This document shows positions 8,148 through 17,988 of a stretch of DNA of 43,288 bases, one piece after another (within the stretch, counting starts at the first letter, position 1; the number at the start of each line of letters is the position of its first letter). The stretch is from positions 51,021 through 94,308 of the forward strand of contig NZ_JH417605.1 in assembly GCF_000239275.1 (NCBI RefSeq). Reading direction: 5' to 3'. Origin of the DNA: Megasphaera geminata F0357. Its GTDB lineage: Bacteria > Bacillota > Negativicutes > Veillonellales > Megasphaeraceae. The notes beneath the pieces are model-generated. The model was not told the DNA's origin and searched no databases. It was given only the letters and a program-made list of their open reading frames with translations. Made by a program: the position numbers and the translations under genes.

Positions 8148-9272
8148 ATGAAAACAGTTATTTTTGATGTCGACGGAGTCCTTCTCAGTGAAAAGCGATA
8201 TTTTGATGTATCCGGGCTGGCTTTGTGGGAATGGTACAACAGCCCTCTTTTTTTAGGGATTGGTGAAGAACCCGTCATAGCCGAACCGACGGAAGAAAAG
8301 ATAGAAGCATTGCGCCGCCACTACTGGGCGGATGATGAACTTTTGCGCCGTTTTAAACGGCACGGTATCAACAGTAATTGGGATATGGTATATCTTTTTG
8401 CCGTCTGCTCTTTTCTTGTTGCCGCGCAAGGGGATGCAAACTTGTTCAGAGGCCTGAGCGCCGATTTTTCGACCCCGCCGGCCTTGCGGAAATTGGGCAC
8501 GGCATTGAGACGGCGGGCTTTTGCCATTCCGTCGGGCCGGCGTGTACTCGGCCTTTTTGAAACGCTTGTTCCGGAAGATACGAAGAAGGACGATGTTTTT
8601 TCCCTGGTCGACAAGGCCTTGTCTGGTGCGACGGCAGCCGTCTTTGCCGGTCAGCTCGGTTTACACGGGACTCTTTGGCAAAGCCTTTTTGCGTGTTTTC
8701 AAAACTGGTATTTAGGCGATGCATTTTATGCAGAAACATATGGCAGGAAACCCGATAGTCCGGGCAAAGCGGGATTCCTCACACGGGAGGTGCCCCTCGG
8801 CGGGGCCGCCGAAACGAAGGCCATGTTTATCGAGTTAAAGCGGCGAGGCTACGCTATTGCCGTGGGTACAGGCAGAGCCGCCAAGGAGGTGGAGATACCC
8901 TTTGCGGCCTGCGGCTGGCTTGATGAATTCGATGTCAGGCATATTGCCACGGCGACGGATATAGAAAAAGCGGAAAAACAACTCGGCAGGGCCTTGGATA
9001 AGCCGAACCCTTTCGTCTACTATGCGGGAGCGTTCGGAAGAGATGAGAAGTGTTATCGGGATTATATTGATCATCCCGACAAGTACAAGCAGGGTACCTA
9101 TTATATTATCGGTGACTCTCCGGCCGACATTCGATGTGCCAAGGCTATGGGCGCCGTGATGATTGCCGTTCTCACCGGATTGGAAGGAGAACGGGCAAGA
9201 CCGTTGTTTGAGCGGGAAAAAGCCGATTATATCGTCAGTTCCCTCCTGGATATCTTACCCCTTCTTCCGTAA
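8148..9272 (+). CDS. HAD-superfamily hydrolase; candidate histidinol-phosphatase
   Basis: A 374-residue HAD hydrolase. Motif I is DVDGVLL at residues 7-13, motif II is the threonine in VGTGR, motif III the lysine in KPNPF and motif IV GDSPADI, so all four catalytic motifs are present. About 200 residues lie between motifs I and II, an unusually large cap, which normally decides the substrate. The gene starts 9 bases after hisIE and a strong terminator follows it, so it is the last gene of the his operon. The operon encodes every histidine enzyme except histidinol-phosphate phosphatase, which makes this the best local candidate. That assignment is inference from context; known bacterial histidinol-phosphatases belong to several unrelated families. 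Confidence 0.8.
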   Translation: MKTVIFDVDGVLLSEKRYFDVSGLALWEWYNSPLFLGIGEEPVIAEPTEEKIEALRRHYWADDELLRRFKRHGINSNWDMVYLFAVCSFLVAAQGDANLFRGLSADFSTPPALRKLGTALRRRAFAIPSGRRVLGLFETLVPEDTKKDDVFSLVDKALSGATAAVFAGQLGLHGTLWQSLFACFQNWYLGDAFYAETYGRKPDSPGKAGFLTREVPLGGAAETKAMFIELKRRGYAIAVGTGRAAKEVEIPFAACGWLDEFDVRHIATATDIEKAEKQLGRALDKPNPFVYYAGAFGRDEKCYRDYIDHPDKYKQGTYYIIGDSPADIRCAKAMGAVMIAVLTGLEGERARPLFEREKADYIVSSLLDILPLLP

Positions 9273-9290
9273 GGGCGGGAACAGGAGCAG

Positions 9291-9325
9291 GCCATACTGA
9301 AAGCGAACGCTTCAGTATGGCTTTT
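9291..9325 (+). terminator. Terminator closing the his operon
   Basis: GCCATACTGAA...TTCAGTATGGC forms a long near-perfect stem around a GAACG-type loop and ends in a T5 run, 18 bases after the HAD stop codon. Confidence 0.9.
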
Positions 9326-9453
9326 TGCCGTTTTTCTCCTGTTTCAGCCGCTGCCGTGCAGATGCTGAAAATCCGACATCGGAACAGTTATTCCTGAAGG
9401 TATTCGTAAGGTATATACAATGCATAATCCATATGAAGAGTCTGTCTAATTAT

Positions 9454-9485
9454 GTCCGAACGGAGCATTTTTGGTCCGAACGGAG
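9454..9485 (+). repeat. Tandem 12-bp repeat GTCCGAACGGAG, possible operator
   Basis: Two identical copies (9454-9465 and 9474-9485) are spaced 20 bases apart, close to two helical turns. Each contains the dyad TCCG-AA-CGGA, and a related dyad TCCGA-CA-TCGGA lies upstream at 9372-9383. The set lies just before the AT-rich promoter region of the TonB receptor gene and may bind a dimeric regulator. The 9326-9616 gap shows nothing else beyond this and the Fur-like box. Confidence 0.5.
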
Positions 9486-9520
9486 TGGAAAATTCTCTAT
9501 GTACCTGTGTATTATATAAA

Positions 9521-9539
9521 GATAATGATACTCAAAATT
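9521..9539 (+). promoter_or_regulatory. Fur-box-like operator of the TonB receptor gene
   Basis: GATAATGATACTCAAAATT agrees with the classical 19-bp Fur consensus at 15 of 19 positions by eye. It directly follows an AT-rich TATTATATAAA stretch suited to a -10 region and lies about 80 bases before the receptor start. Iron repression of an outer-membrane receptor is the expected arrangement. Confidence 0.6.
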
Positions 9540-9616
9540 TAAATAAGTGAAGCAGTTGTTATGCGGAGCTTATAGTTGAGCAGCATAATCTGACAGTTTA
9601 ACAGGGAGGGAAAAAC

Positions 9617-12600
9617 ATGAAATCTCATTTACGAAAAGCGGAACGAACGGCTTTTTTGGTTTGCGCCGTAATTACGTGGCTGTCGGCTCCCACTTTGGCG
9701 GCGGACGGTTCGACAACGGGGGGGCGCATTGATACCGGCGATGTCGTCGTTCGGATGGATGCGGCTAAAGAAGTGGCTAAATATGAATCGCAAAGCACTA
9801 CGATTATTACAAAGGCGGATATCGAAAAGAAACAGGCCAAGTCTGTGGAAGATCTTATTTTCAGTGAAACCGGCATAACTCGAACTGTTGATTCCATGGG
9901 ACGTGTAGGTATCGCTATCCGCGGTGCCGATCCGCGGCATACGCTGATCCTTGTCGACGGACAACCGGTTATCAGTGATGTGTCCAAATACATGGGTGCC
10001 GGCGATGAAGCAATGCGTATCGGTGCGGAAAATATTGAACGCATTGAGATCATCCGTGGTGCGGCGTCCGCTAAATACGGGGCCGACGCCATCGGCGGCG
10101 TCGTCAATATCATTACCAGGGCGCCGTCGGATAAGCCGAGTTTTCAGCTGAATGCCGAAGCACGCTACCATAGGCACGACGGCACGGATGAAAACAAAAA
10201 TACCTGGCCGTCGAATTATTATTTACGCGCCGATTCCGGTAAAGTCGGTAATGTCAAGTTCAGTATTTTCGGCAGTAAGCGGGATATCATGCCTGTTTAT
10301 TCGAACGAGCGGGCTTTTACGAAAGGCTCTGTCCTGAGCGGCTGGTACGATGATTTCCGTCCGTCTCTGCGCTATTACGGTACGTCCAAGAATATCGGTG
10401 CCGCGCTGAAGGTCGAGATTGACAAGGATCATGCCATTTCTTTCCGCGGCATGAAAGAGAAAGAGGACATGCAGCGTCGGAATAAAAACTCTACAGGATT
10501 TATTGAATCATACTTTGAACCCATGCAGATTTTCAAACGCACCATGGATCGGGATACGTACGGCCTGTCCTATACAGGCCGCGGCGGCAAGGCGGATTGG
10601 AAACTCGATGTGGACTACGGCAAAATGAAGGAACGTGATACGGGCGTTACAACTTATTACAATAAAGGGCGCGACGCTTATTCTGGGCAGAACGGCTTGG
10701 TGTCGCTGGACTGGCTGGAGCATAAGCAGCTCGGCGTTAATGCCGTCTTAAACTATGCGCCTAACGGCAGGCACCTTTTTACCTACGGCCTCGGCTATAC
10801 GGAAGAAAAGGCTGACGGTACACGTCTGAAAAATGCGCCCAAGCGCTGGATACGCTCCATCGATCCCTGGGACTATGAACGGAATCTTTATGTCCCTATT
10901 GAACAGGGCGGAAAATCCGGCGAACCCGATTCGAGTATTCATAACTATGCGTTTACGTACGGAGCCGACGGCGTTCTCCAGTGGAATCGCAATCTGGAAT
11001 ACTACAACAGCGAAACGGCGCCGCCTTTTCCTTATGAAGAATATAAGGAATGGACCGGTACCAGACTGCCGCATAACGGAACGACCCTCCCGGCCAACAC
11101 GATTGAACAATATGAAGGGTGGGGATATTTTCCTGCCGGCACCTATCGGAACGCACTGCAGGAGGCACTGCATAACGGCTCCATCACCCAGGCCCAGCAC
11201 GACCGCCTGCTTGCGGCGGGAGCAAAGCATAAGGCCTTTGCCCAGATACTGAATGATCTGAATCCGGGGTATGATACACACTATCGGGATATTGTCGATA
11301 TTTACTACGGTGGCAGTGATGTTTCCACAGCGTTTACGCCAGAAGAGCGTCGGAACCTTAAGTATAACGGATCGTATTTTAAGGAAAACTATGACTCCCG
11401 CAAAAATATGCTTAGCGGCGGTGAAGCGCACCTGCGGAAACGTCACTTTTTTATCCAGGATGCATGGCAGGTCAATGACGATACGATACTTACTCCGGTC
11501 CTGCGCCTCGATAACAGCGATAAATTCGGCAGCCGCTTTACGGCACAGCTCGGCATGACCCGCAACTTGGGCGGCAACCCGCACCGCCGTCTGAAGGCCA
11601 ATATCGGGACGGGCTACGCCGAGCCGGGACTGGGTGAACTCTATTATAACTGGGAAATGTACGGTTCCGCCGGCGGCAGCCATTACGGCTGGTACTGGGT
11701 GGGCAATCCGAATCTGAAACCGGAGAAATCGTTGAATTTCGATATAGGCATTGAAGGAGAAAATAAGAAGACTTTTGCCAGGGCTTCCGTCTTTCACAAT
11801 GTCATCGATGACTATATGACGACGTATTTTGTCGGACAGCTTATTGACTTCGGTTCGTATTTGGATCCGAACAGTTCCCTGAGTCTGGATCGGCTGTATA
11901 CGTTTAAGAATATCGGCAAGGCTGAAATCACGGGCATCGAAGCGGAAGTGCAGCACCGCTTTAACAGCCGCTGGTCGGCCAAGCTGGGATACGCCTGGCT
12001 CCATGCCGTCAATAAGAGCGATCCCGACATGCCGCGACAGCTTCTGGACCGGCCGCAGCATAAAGTGGATATCAGCCTGAACTATGAAGATAAAAAGCAC
12101 GGCTGGAAGGCGGCTCTCTGGGGAGATTACTATATTCACATGCTGGACAGCAATTCTGTTGCCAATACCTATACGGCCGCCGATTTTAATGCCGATACGG
12201 GAGAATGGAAAAAAAAGAACCCGAACTACCGCCCAAAACCTTCGGTATTTGGAATCTTATGGTCCAGAAAGAGTTCGGTAAAAACCTTACGGCGTACGTA
12301 GGCGTCGACAACCTCTTCAACTATCGCGACGACGACCGGGCCTATCAGGACCGACTCTACCGTCTGGGCGTGAATATGAAGTTCGGTCCCGCCACGGCGG
12401 AAGAAGCGGCGGCAAAGGCCGCGGCCGGGACAAAAATGAAGAACTCCGCTGTACTGACGGCGGAGGGGACAAGGGCTGAAGCTGTAAACGCTGTGGCAGA
12501 CAGTTGGTTCCTCGACCGCCCGTCCGACAAAGATGCCGGCCGTAAGCGAGGGGATATCAAGCTTATCGGCGACTACCGCATACGCAGCGGCATGTGGGGC

Positions 12601-14564
12601 GGCCAGGACCTGGCCGGCATGAAAAAATCCGCTACCGTATCTCTTGACGATGAAGCCGTACGCAATATGAAAGATGAACCGGGACACGGGCTGGAACAGC
12701 GACTCCGTCTCGGCGCGGATATTCAGCTGGGAGAGACTGAAAACCTCGTTGTCGAGGGATCCAGCGGCAATGCGGTGGATACGAAATACACGGCCGCGGA
12801 CAGGCGCGGCATCCACGGCGTGCGCCTGGAGCGGGCCGAACTCAGTAAAAAGGCGGACAAGTGGGACTTCACCGTCGGTCGCCTGACGGAACGCATGGGG
12901 ACGACAGGTTACTGGTTCGGCAAAGAATACACCGGCGCCCGTGCCGTCTGGACCGACAGTACCACGCAGGTCCGCTTCGGTTACGGTGATTTTTCCTTCT
13001 CCACGGGTATCAACGACTCGGCCTACTCGCATGTGGAAAAGGGCATGTTTATGAGGGCCCCCACTCTGTTTGAAGTATTGGGTGTTGGAAAAGAAGGCAG
13101 TTCTTTGCGGCCGTATACGGGATATACGGTACAGCCCGATTACAGGACGCAGCAGCTGGACTACTGGGACAAGTTCCTGCATGCTACGGACGGCCTGACC
13201 GACCCTGTAGCCAAGGCCGACGCGCGTCTGGCCGTTATTTCCGAGCTGGCTAATCTGCTCAAGGGAGTAGGAGAATCGGGTAATAATATTTATACCGGAA
13301 AGGATTACTACAACGAGAAGTTCCTGAAAGCCAACCGGCACGGAAGTGATTATGATGATGACAGCGGTATTATTACAAATCCCAGGATTGCCTTATATTC
13401 AATTGAAAACAAATATGAAGGATACGGCGCTGATATGATTATCCGTAAATCGGACGGTACGACAGTAAATCTTAAAAGCAAGAAAGCGGCACAGGCCGAA
13501 TTCAAGCGGCCCGGAGATTATCCGGATTACAAAAAAACATATTACCCGATTCTCTTATCGGCTATTGGCGCGGTATGGGGATACAGCCCATTGAAGCGCC
13601 CAGCTTCGGAGATATCTTCGGGCCGGACGGCAAGGCGAAGATTTACAGCTATCTGAAGTCCATTACGAATGCCGTAAAAGCGGAATATGCAAAGCGCGGC
13701 GAAACGATTACTTACGTTGACGATACCGGCAGGGAGCTGACGGAGCAGGAGCAGTTGGATAAAATGTATATCAACTTTGTAGGTTTGGGCCAACCGGCGA
13801 CGTATATCGGCGGTACGGCGGTCGTTACCGACTTTATCGCCAATTTGATCACTTGGGCCCGCTATGATCCGACCAACGGCGCCACGAATCTGCCGCTGAG
13901 CGGTCTGCCGGAAAATATCCTTGCCGTCGGCACCTTTGTCAAACATGATGTCATTCCCGCTATCGACAGGGCCGCCTATATTCAGGTGCGCCGGAAGGTT
14001 GCGGACAATTTCGGCCTGAACGCATGGTATCTCCGTTCCTTCGGAGACGGCTTCCGTGTGCAGGAAAAAGAGCTCAATGTGGCCGATGTTTTCGGCCTGG
14101 GAGCGCAATACAGGGTGGGGACCGATGCCTTCGTTTCCTTTGACTGGGGGCTGAACCGCGCCGAAACGGGGCGCTACTACCACGGCGGCCGCGGTGCATG
14201 GGGTGATTACACGGGCGGCGGTTCGAGCCCGACCTTCTGGGTGCTGCGTTTCGATGTGGGCCGTGCCGATACGGACGTACCCGGATCGTGGCATGCATTT
14301 GCCGATTACAAATCCTTTGAACACGGCTCCTTCCTCGGCGGCAACGGTACGGAAGGTCTGCCGGACCGTTATCTCGACGGGATCCGTTCCTTCACGCTCG
14401 GTGCGGGATATGTGCCGGCGAAGAACTTCCTTCTGGAAGCCTTTTATACTTTCGGGGCCAGGAGCACGGGACGGCGCGGGGTCATCCACGGCGGTGACAG
14501 ACTGAGCAGTGAAGCGTTCACCCTCGGTGATTATACGCGCATCCAGGCTACTTATAAGTTCTAA
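9617..14564 (+). CDS. TonB-dependent receptor fused to a second porin-like beta-barrel (frameshifted twice)
   Basis: The signal peptide ends near residue 28 (SAPTLA). A TonB-box-like DVVVRM and a plug domain follow (SVEDLIFSETG, IAIRGADPRHTLILVDGQPV, ERIEIIRGAASAKYGADAIGGVVNI), then the receptor barrel, whose last strand ends LYRLGVNMKF at about residue 923 (base 12384). Instead of stopping, the frame runs through an Ala/Lys/Glu-rich linker into a second domain of about 670 residues. That domain has alternating strand patterns (WDFTVGRLTERMGTTGYWFG) and ends IQATYKF, a second barrel-closing phenylalanine. The junction lies inside one open frame, so the fusion does not depend on repair. Two single-base losses interrupt the gene: one in the A run at 12235-12238 and one near 13566-13580. 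Repaired length is about 1649 residues. Iron, haem or cobalamin uptake is plausible from the receptor family and Fur-like box; the ligand is unknown. Confidence 0.85.
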
Positions 14565-14637
14565 AACGAAGCGGGCAGGAACCGTTCCGTTTTGGAGGGA
14601 ACACCCTGGAAACGGCGTGTTACATACGGCCGCGCCA

Positions 14638-14666
14638 TTGACAGCAGACGGTTCATTACCTATAAT
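14638..14666 (+). promoter_or_regulatory. Consensus promoter upstream of the trmB leader
   Basis: TTGACA (14638-14643), a 17-base spacer and TATAAT (14661-14666) match the housekeeping consensus perfectly. Transcription should start near 14673. Confidence 0.85.
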
Positions 14667-14720
14667 AAAGTAGCTGAGTAAAAGAAATCGGGAGTGTAGA
14701 AACGTGATTTTTTATTCTTC

Positions 14721-14775
14721 GCCCGTTTCGTATAACGGAAACGAAGGGCGGCTGTATAACGCAGCCGCCTTTTTT
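14721..14775 (+). terminator. Twin-hairpin leader with intrinsic terminator before trmB
   Basis: Hairpin 1 (CGTTTC/GAAACG, 14724-14743) and hairpin 2 (GGCGGCTG/CAGCCGCC, 14747-14769) both present the loop sequence GTATAACG. Hairpin 2 runs into a T run ending at 14775, so it is a proper terminator only about 100 bases after the predicted transcription start. The trmB Shine-Dalgarno AGGAGGAAGG follows at once. It could be an attenuator for trmB-ftsW or the 3' end of a short RNA of about 100 nt. Confidence 0.7.
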
Positions 14776-14788
14776 ACAGGAGGAAGGC

Positions 14789-15454
14789 ATGCGGTTACGA
14801 AGAAAACCTTGGATTGACGAGGCTGTTACAGCCTATGAATCCTTTGTCTACCTGCATCCGGGAGAAGAAGTAAAGGGGAAATGGCGCGAACAGTTCGCAA
14901 CTCCGTCGGCGCCGCTTTGGGTAGAATTGGGAACGGGTAAAGGAAATTTTATTTCCCGCATGGCCGATATTCATAAGAATGTAAATTTTATCGGCATTGA
15001 AGTCCAGCTCGGCGTTCTTTATTATGCGGCCAGAAAGTGCGCCGCCGCAGAGCTTTGTAATGTGCGGCTCCTGCGCTTTGATATATCCTTTCTGGAAAGT
15101 ATTTTCGCAGAAGGGGAGGCGGATCGGTTTTTTATCAATTTCTGCGACCCCTGGCCGAAGAACCGCCATGCCAAGCGCCGTCTGACTCATCGGAGCTTCC
15201 TTGACAGATATGCGCGGCTTTTGACGCCGCACGGGACGATTCATTTCAAGTCCGACAATGCAGGTCTTTTTACTTTTACGCTCGGAGAATTCAAGGCGTG
15301 TCGATGGCCTTTGACGGACGTAACGTATGATCTTCATAACAGCCTTATTTTGAATGAGGCCGTGACCGAATATGAAGCCAAGTTCAGTGCCGCGGGGCAG
15401 CCGATTTTTCATTGCGTGGCCGAACGTCCGGCGGAGGTCCATTATGATGAATAA
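14789..15454 (+). CDS. trmB: tRNA (guanine46-N7)-methyltransferase
   Basis: A 221-residue class I SAM methyltransferase that places m7G at position 46 of tRNA. SAM-binding motif I is WVELGTGKGNFI, followed by FIGIEVQ. The TrmB hallmark FINFCDPWPKNRHAKRRL is intact, with HFKSDN later in the sequence. The ATG at 14789 follows AGGAGGAAGG. The gene ends inside the ftsW start (the last codons overlap ATGATGAATAA), so the two genes are coupled. A leader terminator directly upstream may control its expression. Confidence 0.94.
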   Translation: MRLRRKPWIDEAVTAYESFVYLHPGEEVKGKWREQFATPSAPLWVELGTGKGNFISRMADIHKNVNFIGIEVQLGVLYYAARKCAAAELCNVRLLRFDISFLESIFAEGEADRFFINFCDPWPKNRHAKRRLTHRSFLDRYARLLTPHGTIHFKSDNAGLFTFTLGEFKACRWPLTDVTYDLHNSLILNEAVTEYEAKFSAAGQPIFHCVAERPAEVHYDE

Positions 15455-16691
15455 AAAAGCCGGAAAAATGAATATGGCGATGCTTGTTCTATTGACCGCG
15501 TTCTTTATGTTGTGGACTATCGGCACGGTTAATGTCTTCAGCGCGACCTTTGCCGAAGACATGTCTTCAGGCAGTGCATTCGGCCATTTAATCCGTCAGC
15601 TCGTATTTTCCGTCATCGGCCTGATACCGGCAATGTATGTTTTTAAACGGGACTATCGCGATTTGAAAAAACATACGGCCTGGCTCTATGCCGTAACTGT
15701 TTTGCTGCTTTTAGCCGTTCTTGCCGCAGGCGTTACCGTCAACGGAGCCAAGCGATGGATCGGCTTCGCCGGGTTTACGTTCCAACCGTCGGAACTGGCT
15801 AAGCTTACGGTTATTCTTTGTACGGCAACCATTTTGGCGCCCATGATAGAAGCGGGAAAACGGATAGAGTTTCTCGTGCCGTGGAAGACTGGGCGCGGCA
15901 CATCTGCCCTGCAGCGGCTGACTGTTTATCCGCAGCGCTGTCTGGCCCTGACTCTTGTGCTGGCCGTTCCCGTTGTCGTGCAACCTGATGCCGGCACGGC
16001 TATCATCATCATGGCCTTGCCGATTCTCATGCTTTGGATCAGCGGCGCGCGGGTCATGCATGTTAAATATCCTCTTCTTGCGGCCGCCGTTCTTGCCGGG
16101 CTCTGCCTTCTTGCGGCGCCCTATCGTATGAACCGCATTGTAGCCTGGCTTGACCCGTGGGGATACGAAAAGACGCTCGGGTATCAGACTGTTCAGGGAC
16201 TTATCGCTATCGGTTCCGGCGGCATTATGGGCCAAGGGCTCGGCGAAGGGATAAGCAAGTTCAGCTATCTGCCTGAAGCGCATACGGATTTTGCCTTTGC
16301 CGTCCTTGCTCAGGAATGGGGACTCCGCGGTTCTTTGGTCATGCTTCTTCTTTTCAGCGCAATCATTTATTACGGGTGTATTTGTGCAATTAACTGCAAA
16401 GATCCTTTCGGCAGGCTTCTCGCTTTCGGCGTGACCATGTATTTCGGCGTCCAGGGATTTATCAATATCGGTATGGTCAGCGGTATGCTGCCCGTTGTCG
16501 GGGTGCCGCTGCCTTTTATCAGCTATGGCGGTACTTCCCTGATAGTTAATATGGTGGCGGCGGGGATCCTGCTGAATATATGTAAGTCCAATCGCCGCGA
16601 AGCACAGCGGCAGGCTCCGGCGGGGACCCTGCGAGAGCTGAAGTCGATGCGCGACGAAACGCGCAGTGTCTTCCGGCCCGGCCGGTCGTAA
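15444..16691 (+). CDS. ftsW: SEDS-family peptidoglycan glycosyltransferase, FtsW type
   Basis: An approximately 415-residue polytopic membrane protein of the FtsW/RodA/SpoVE family, which polymerises lipid II with a partner penicillin-binding protein. Family motifs are GAKRWIGFAGFTFQPSELAK, QPDAGTAI, the large loop LPEAHTDFAFAVLAQEWG and the terminal GVPLPFISYGGTSL. The PEAHTD form favours FtsW/SpoVE over RodA, but the cellular role cannot be fixed from sequence alone. GGAGG at 15433 supports ATG 15444 (or 15447); the farther upstream ATG at 15372 lies inside trmB and lacks a matching site. The C-terminal tail is basic and cytoplasmic. Confidence 0.88.
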   Translation: MMNKKAGKMNMAMLVLLTAFFMLWTIGTVNVFSATFAEDMSSGSAFGHLIRQLVFSVIGLIPAMYVFKRDYRDLKKHTAWLYAVTVLLLLAVLAAGVTVNGAKRWIGFAGFTFQPSELAKLTVILCTATILAPMIEAGKRIEFLVPWKTGRGTSALQRLTVYPQRCLALTLVLAVPVVVQPDAGTAIIIMALPILMLWISGARVMHVKYPLLAAAVLAGLCLLAAPYRMNRIVAWLDPWGYEKTLGYQTVQGLIAIGSGGIMGQGLGEGISKFSYLPEAHTDFAFAVLAQEWGLRGSLVMLLLFSAIIYYGCICAINCKDPFGRLLAFGVTMYFGVQGFINIGMVSGMLPVVGVPLPFISYGGTSLIVNMVAAGILLNICKSNRREAQRQAPAGTLRELKSMRDETRSVFRPGRS

Positions 16692-16708
16692 CGGATAGGA
16701 GTGGAAGC

Positions 16709-17976
16709 ATGAAAGAACGAAGGATTATTCAGGTTGATGAACGATTGCCGCTCTTGCAGACAATCCCTTTGAGTTTACAGCATTTATTCGCCATGTTCGG
16801 TTCGACCGTACTGGTACCCTTTCTCTTGAAGGTGGATCCGGCGACGGCCCTTTTTATGAACGGTATCGGCACGATTTTGTATCTCGTTATTTGTAAGGGC
16901 CGTCTGCCGGCTTACCTGGGCTCGAGCTTTGCTTTTATTTCCCCTGTTTTGGCCGTCTGCGCCGTTCCCGGTATGGATTACGGCGATGCCCAGGGGGGCT
17001 TTATCGTCTTCGGATTGTCCTTTATGGTGCTTGCCTTGATCGTCGATAAAGTGGGAACGCACTGGATCGACGTTCTCTTTCCGCCGGCCGCCATGGGTGC
17101 CGTCGTCTCTATTATCGGGCTGGAATTGGCTCCTCTTGCCATGACCATGTCGGGTTATCTGGGTGAAGCACAGGGTATGAGCAATGAAACCGCCATGATC
17201 ATTTCGACTTTTACGTTGATTGTCACTCTTTTGGCAACCGTCCTGGGACGCGGCTTTATCGGCATTATCCCTATTCTTATCGGTGTCGTTTCCGGCTACG
17301 TTCTTGCCTGGTGCCTCGGTGCCGTCGACTTCGTCAAAGTGGCGGCGACCCCGTGGTTTTCCGTGCCGACCTTTTATGAGCCAAAGTTTAACCTGAGTGC
17401 AATTATGATGATTATGCCGGCGCTTTTCGTCGTCTTTGCGGAACACTTGGGACATCTCTTCGTAACGAGCGATATTGTGGGCCGCGATTTGATTAAGGAT
17501 CCCGGCCTTCATCGCTCCCTTTTTGCCGACGGCCTTTCCAACGTCATTTCTGGGTTTGTCGGTTCCACGCCGAATACGACATACGGTGAAAATATGGTGT
17601 CCTCGCGATTACGGGCGTATACAGCACTTGGGTAATCGGCGGTGCCGCCGTATTTGCCATAATCTTTTCTTTTGTCGGTAAGGTTGCGGCCCTTATTCAC
17701 GGGATTCCCGTTCCCGTTATGGGCGGTGTCTGCATTCTTCTTTTCGGTTTCATTGCCGCGGCAGGGATTCGTATGCTCGTTGAAAAGCATGTTGATTACA
17801 CGCGTTCAAAGAATCTTATTTTGACGGCCGTGACCATGATTTGCGGCCTTTCCGGTGCAACTGTCGTTCTCGGACCCGTGCAGCTTAAGGGTATGGGTCT
17901 GGCTACGGTTGTCGCCATGACACTGAGCCTGGCGTTCCTGTTGTTTGAAAAGCTTCGTCTTGACAATTATCATTAA
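16709..17976 (+). CDS. uraA: Uracil permease, NCS2 family (frameshifted)
   Basis: A proton-coupled uracil transporter of the NCS2/UraA family. The N-terminus LQHLFAMFGSTVLVPFLL, the LPAYLGSSFAFISPV segment, FAEHLGHLFVTS and GSTPNTTYGEN are strong uracil-permease signatures. At about 17595 the frame breaks just after YGEN. In the next frame the protein continues as VLAITGVYSTWVIGGAA and PVMGGVCILLFGFIAAAGIR through to 17976. Adding one base (AATAT-GGTGTC) gives a normal 422-residue protein. It lies 17 bases after ftsW and 12 before hydE, so it may be in a longer transcript. Confidence 0.9.
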
Positions 17977-17988
17977 GGAGAATCGGGC

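Noticed and set aside
9325-9519. A 64-codon frame between the his operon and the TonB receptor gene
   Set aside because: It starts inside the terminator region, has no plausible ribosome binding site and covers the tandem repeats, which look regulatory.
10748-12139. A 463-codon open frame on the minus strand inside the TonB receptor gene
   Set aside because: It lies opposite clear receptor sequence, has no ribosome binding site or family motif, and arises from the codon bias of the real gene. The minus frames at 12226-13341, 13542-14489 and 37823-38782 are rejected for the same reason.
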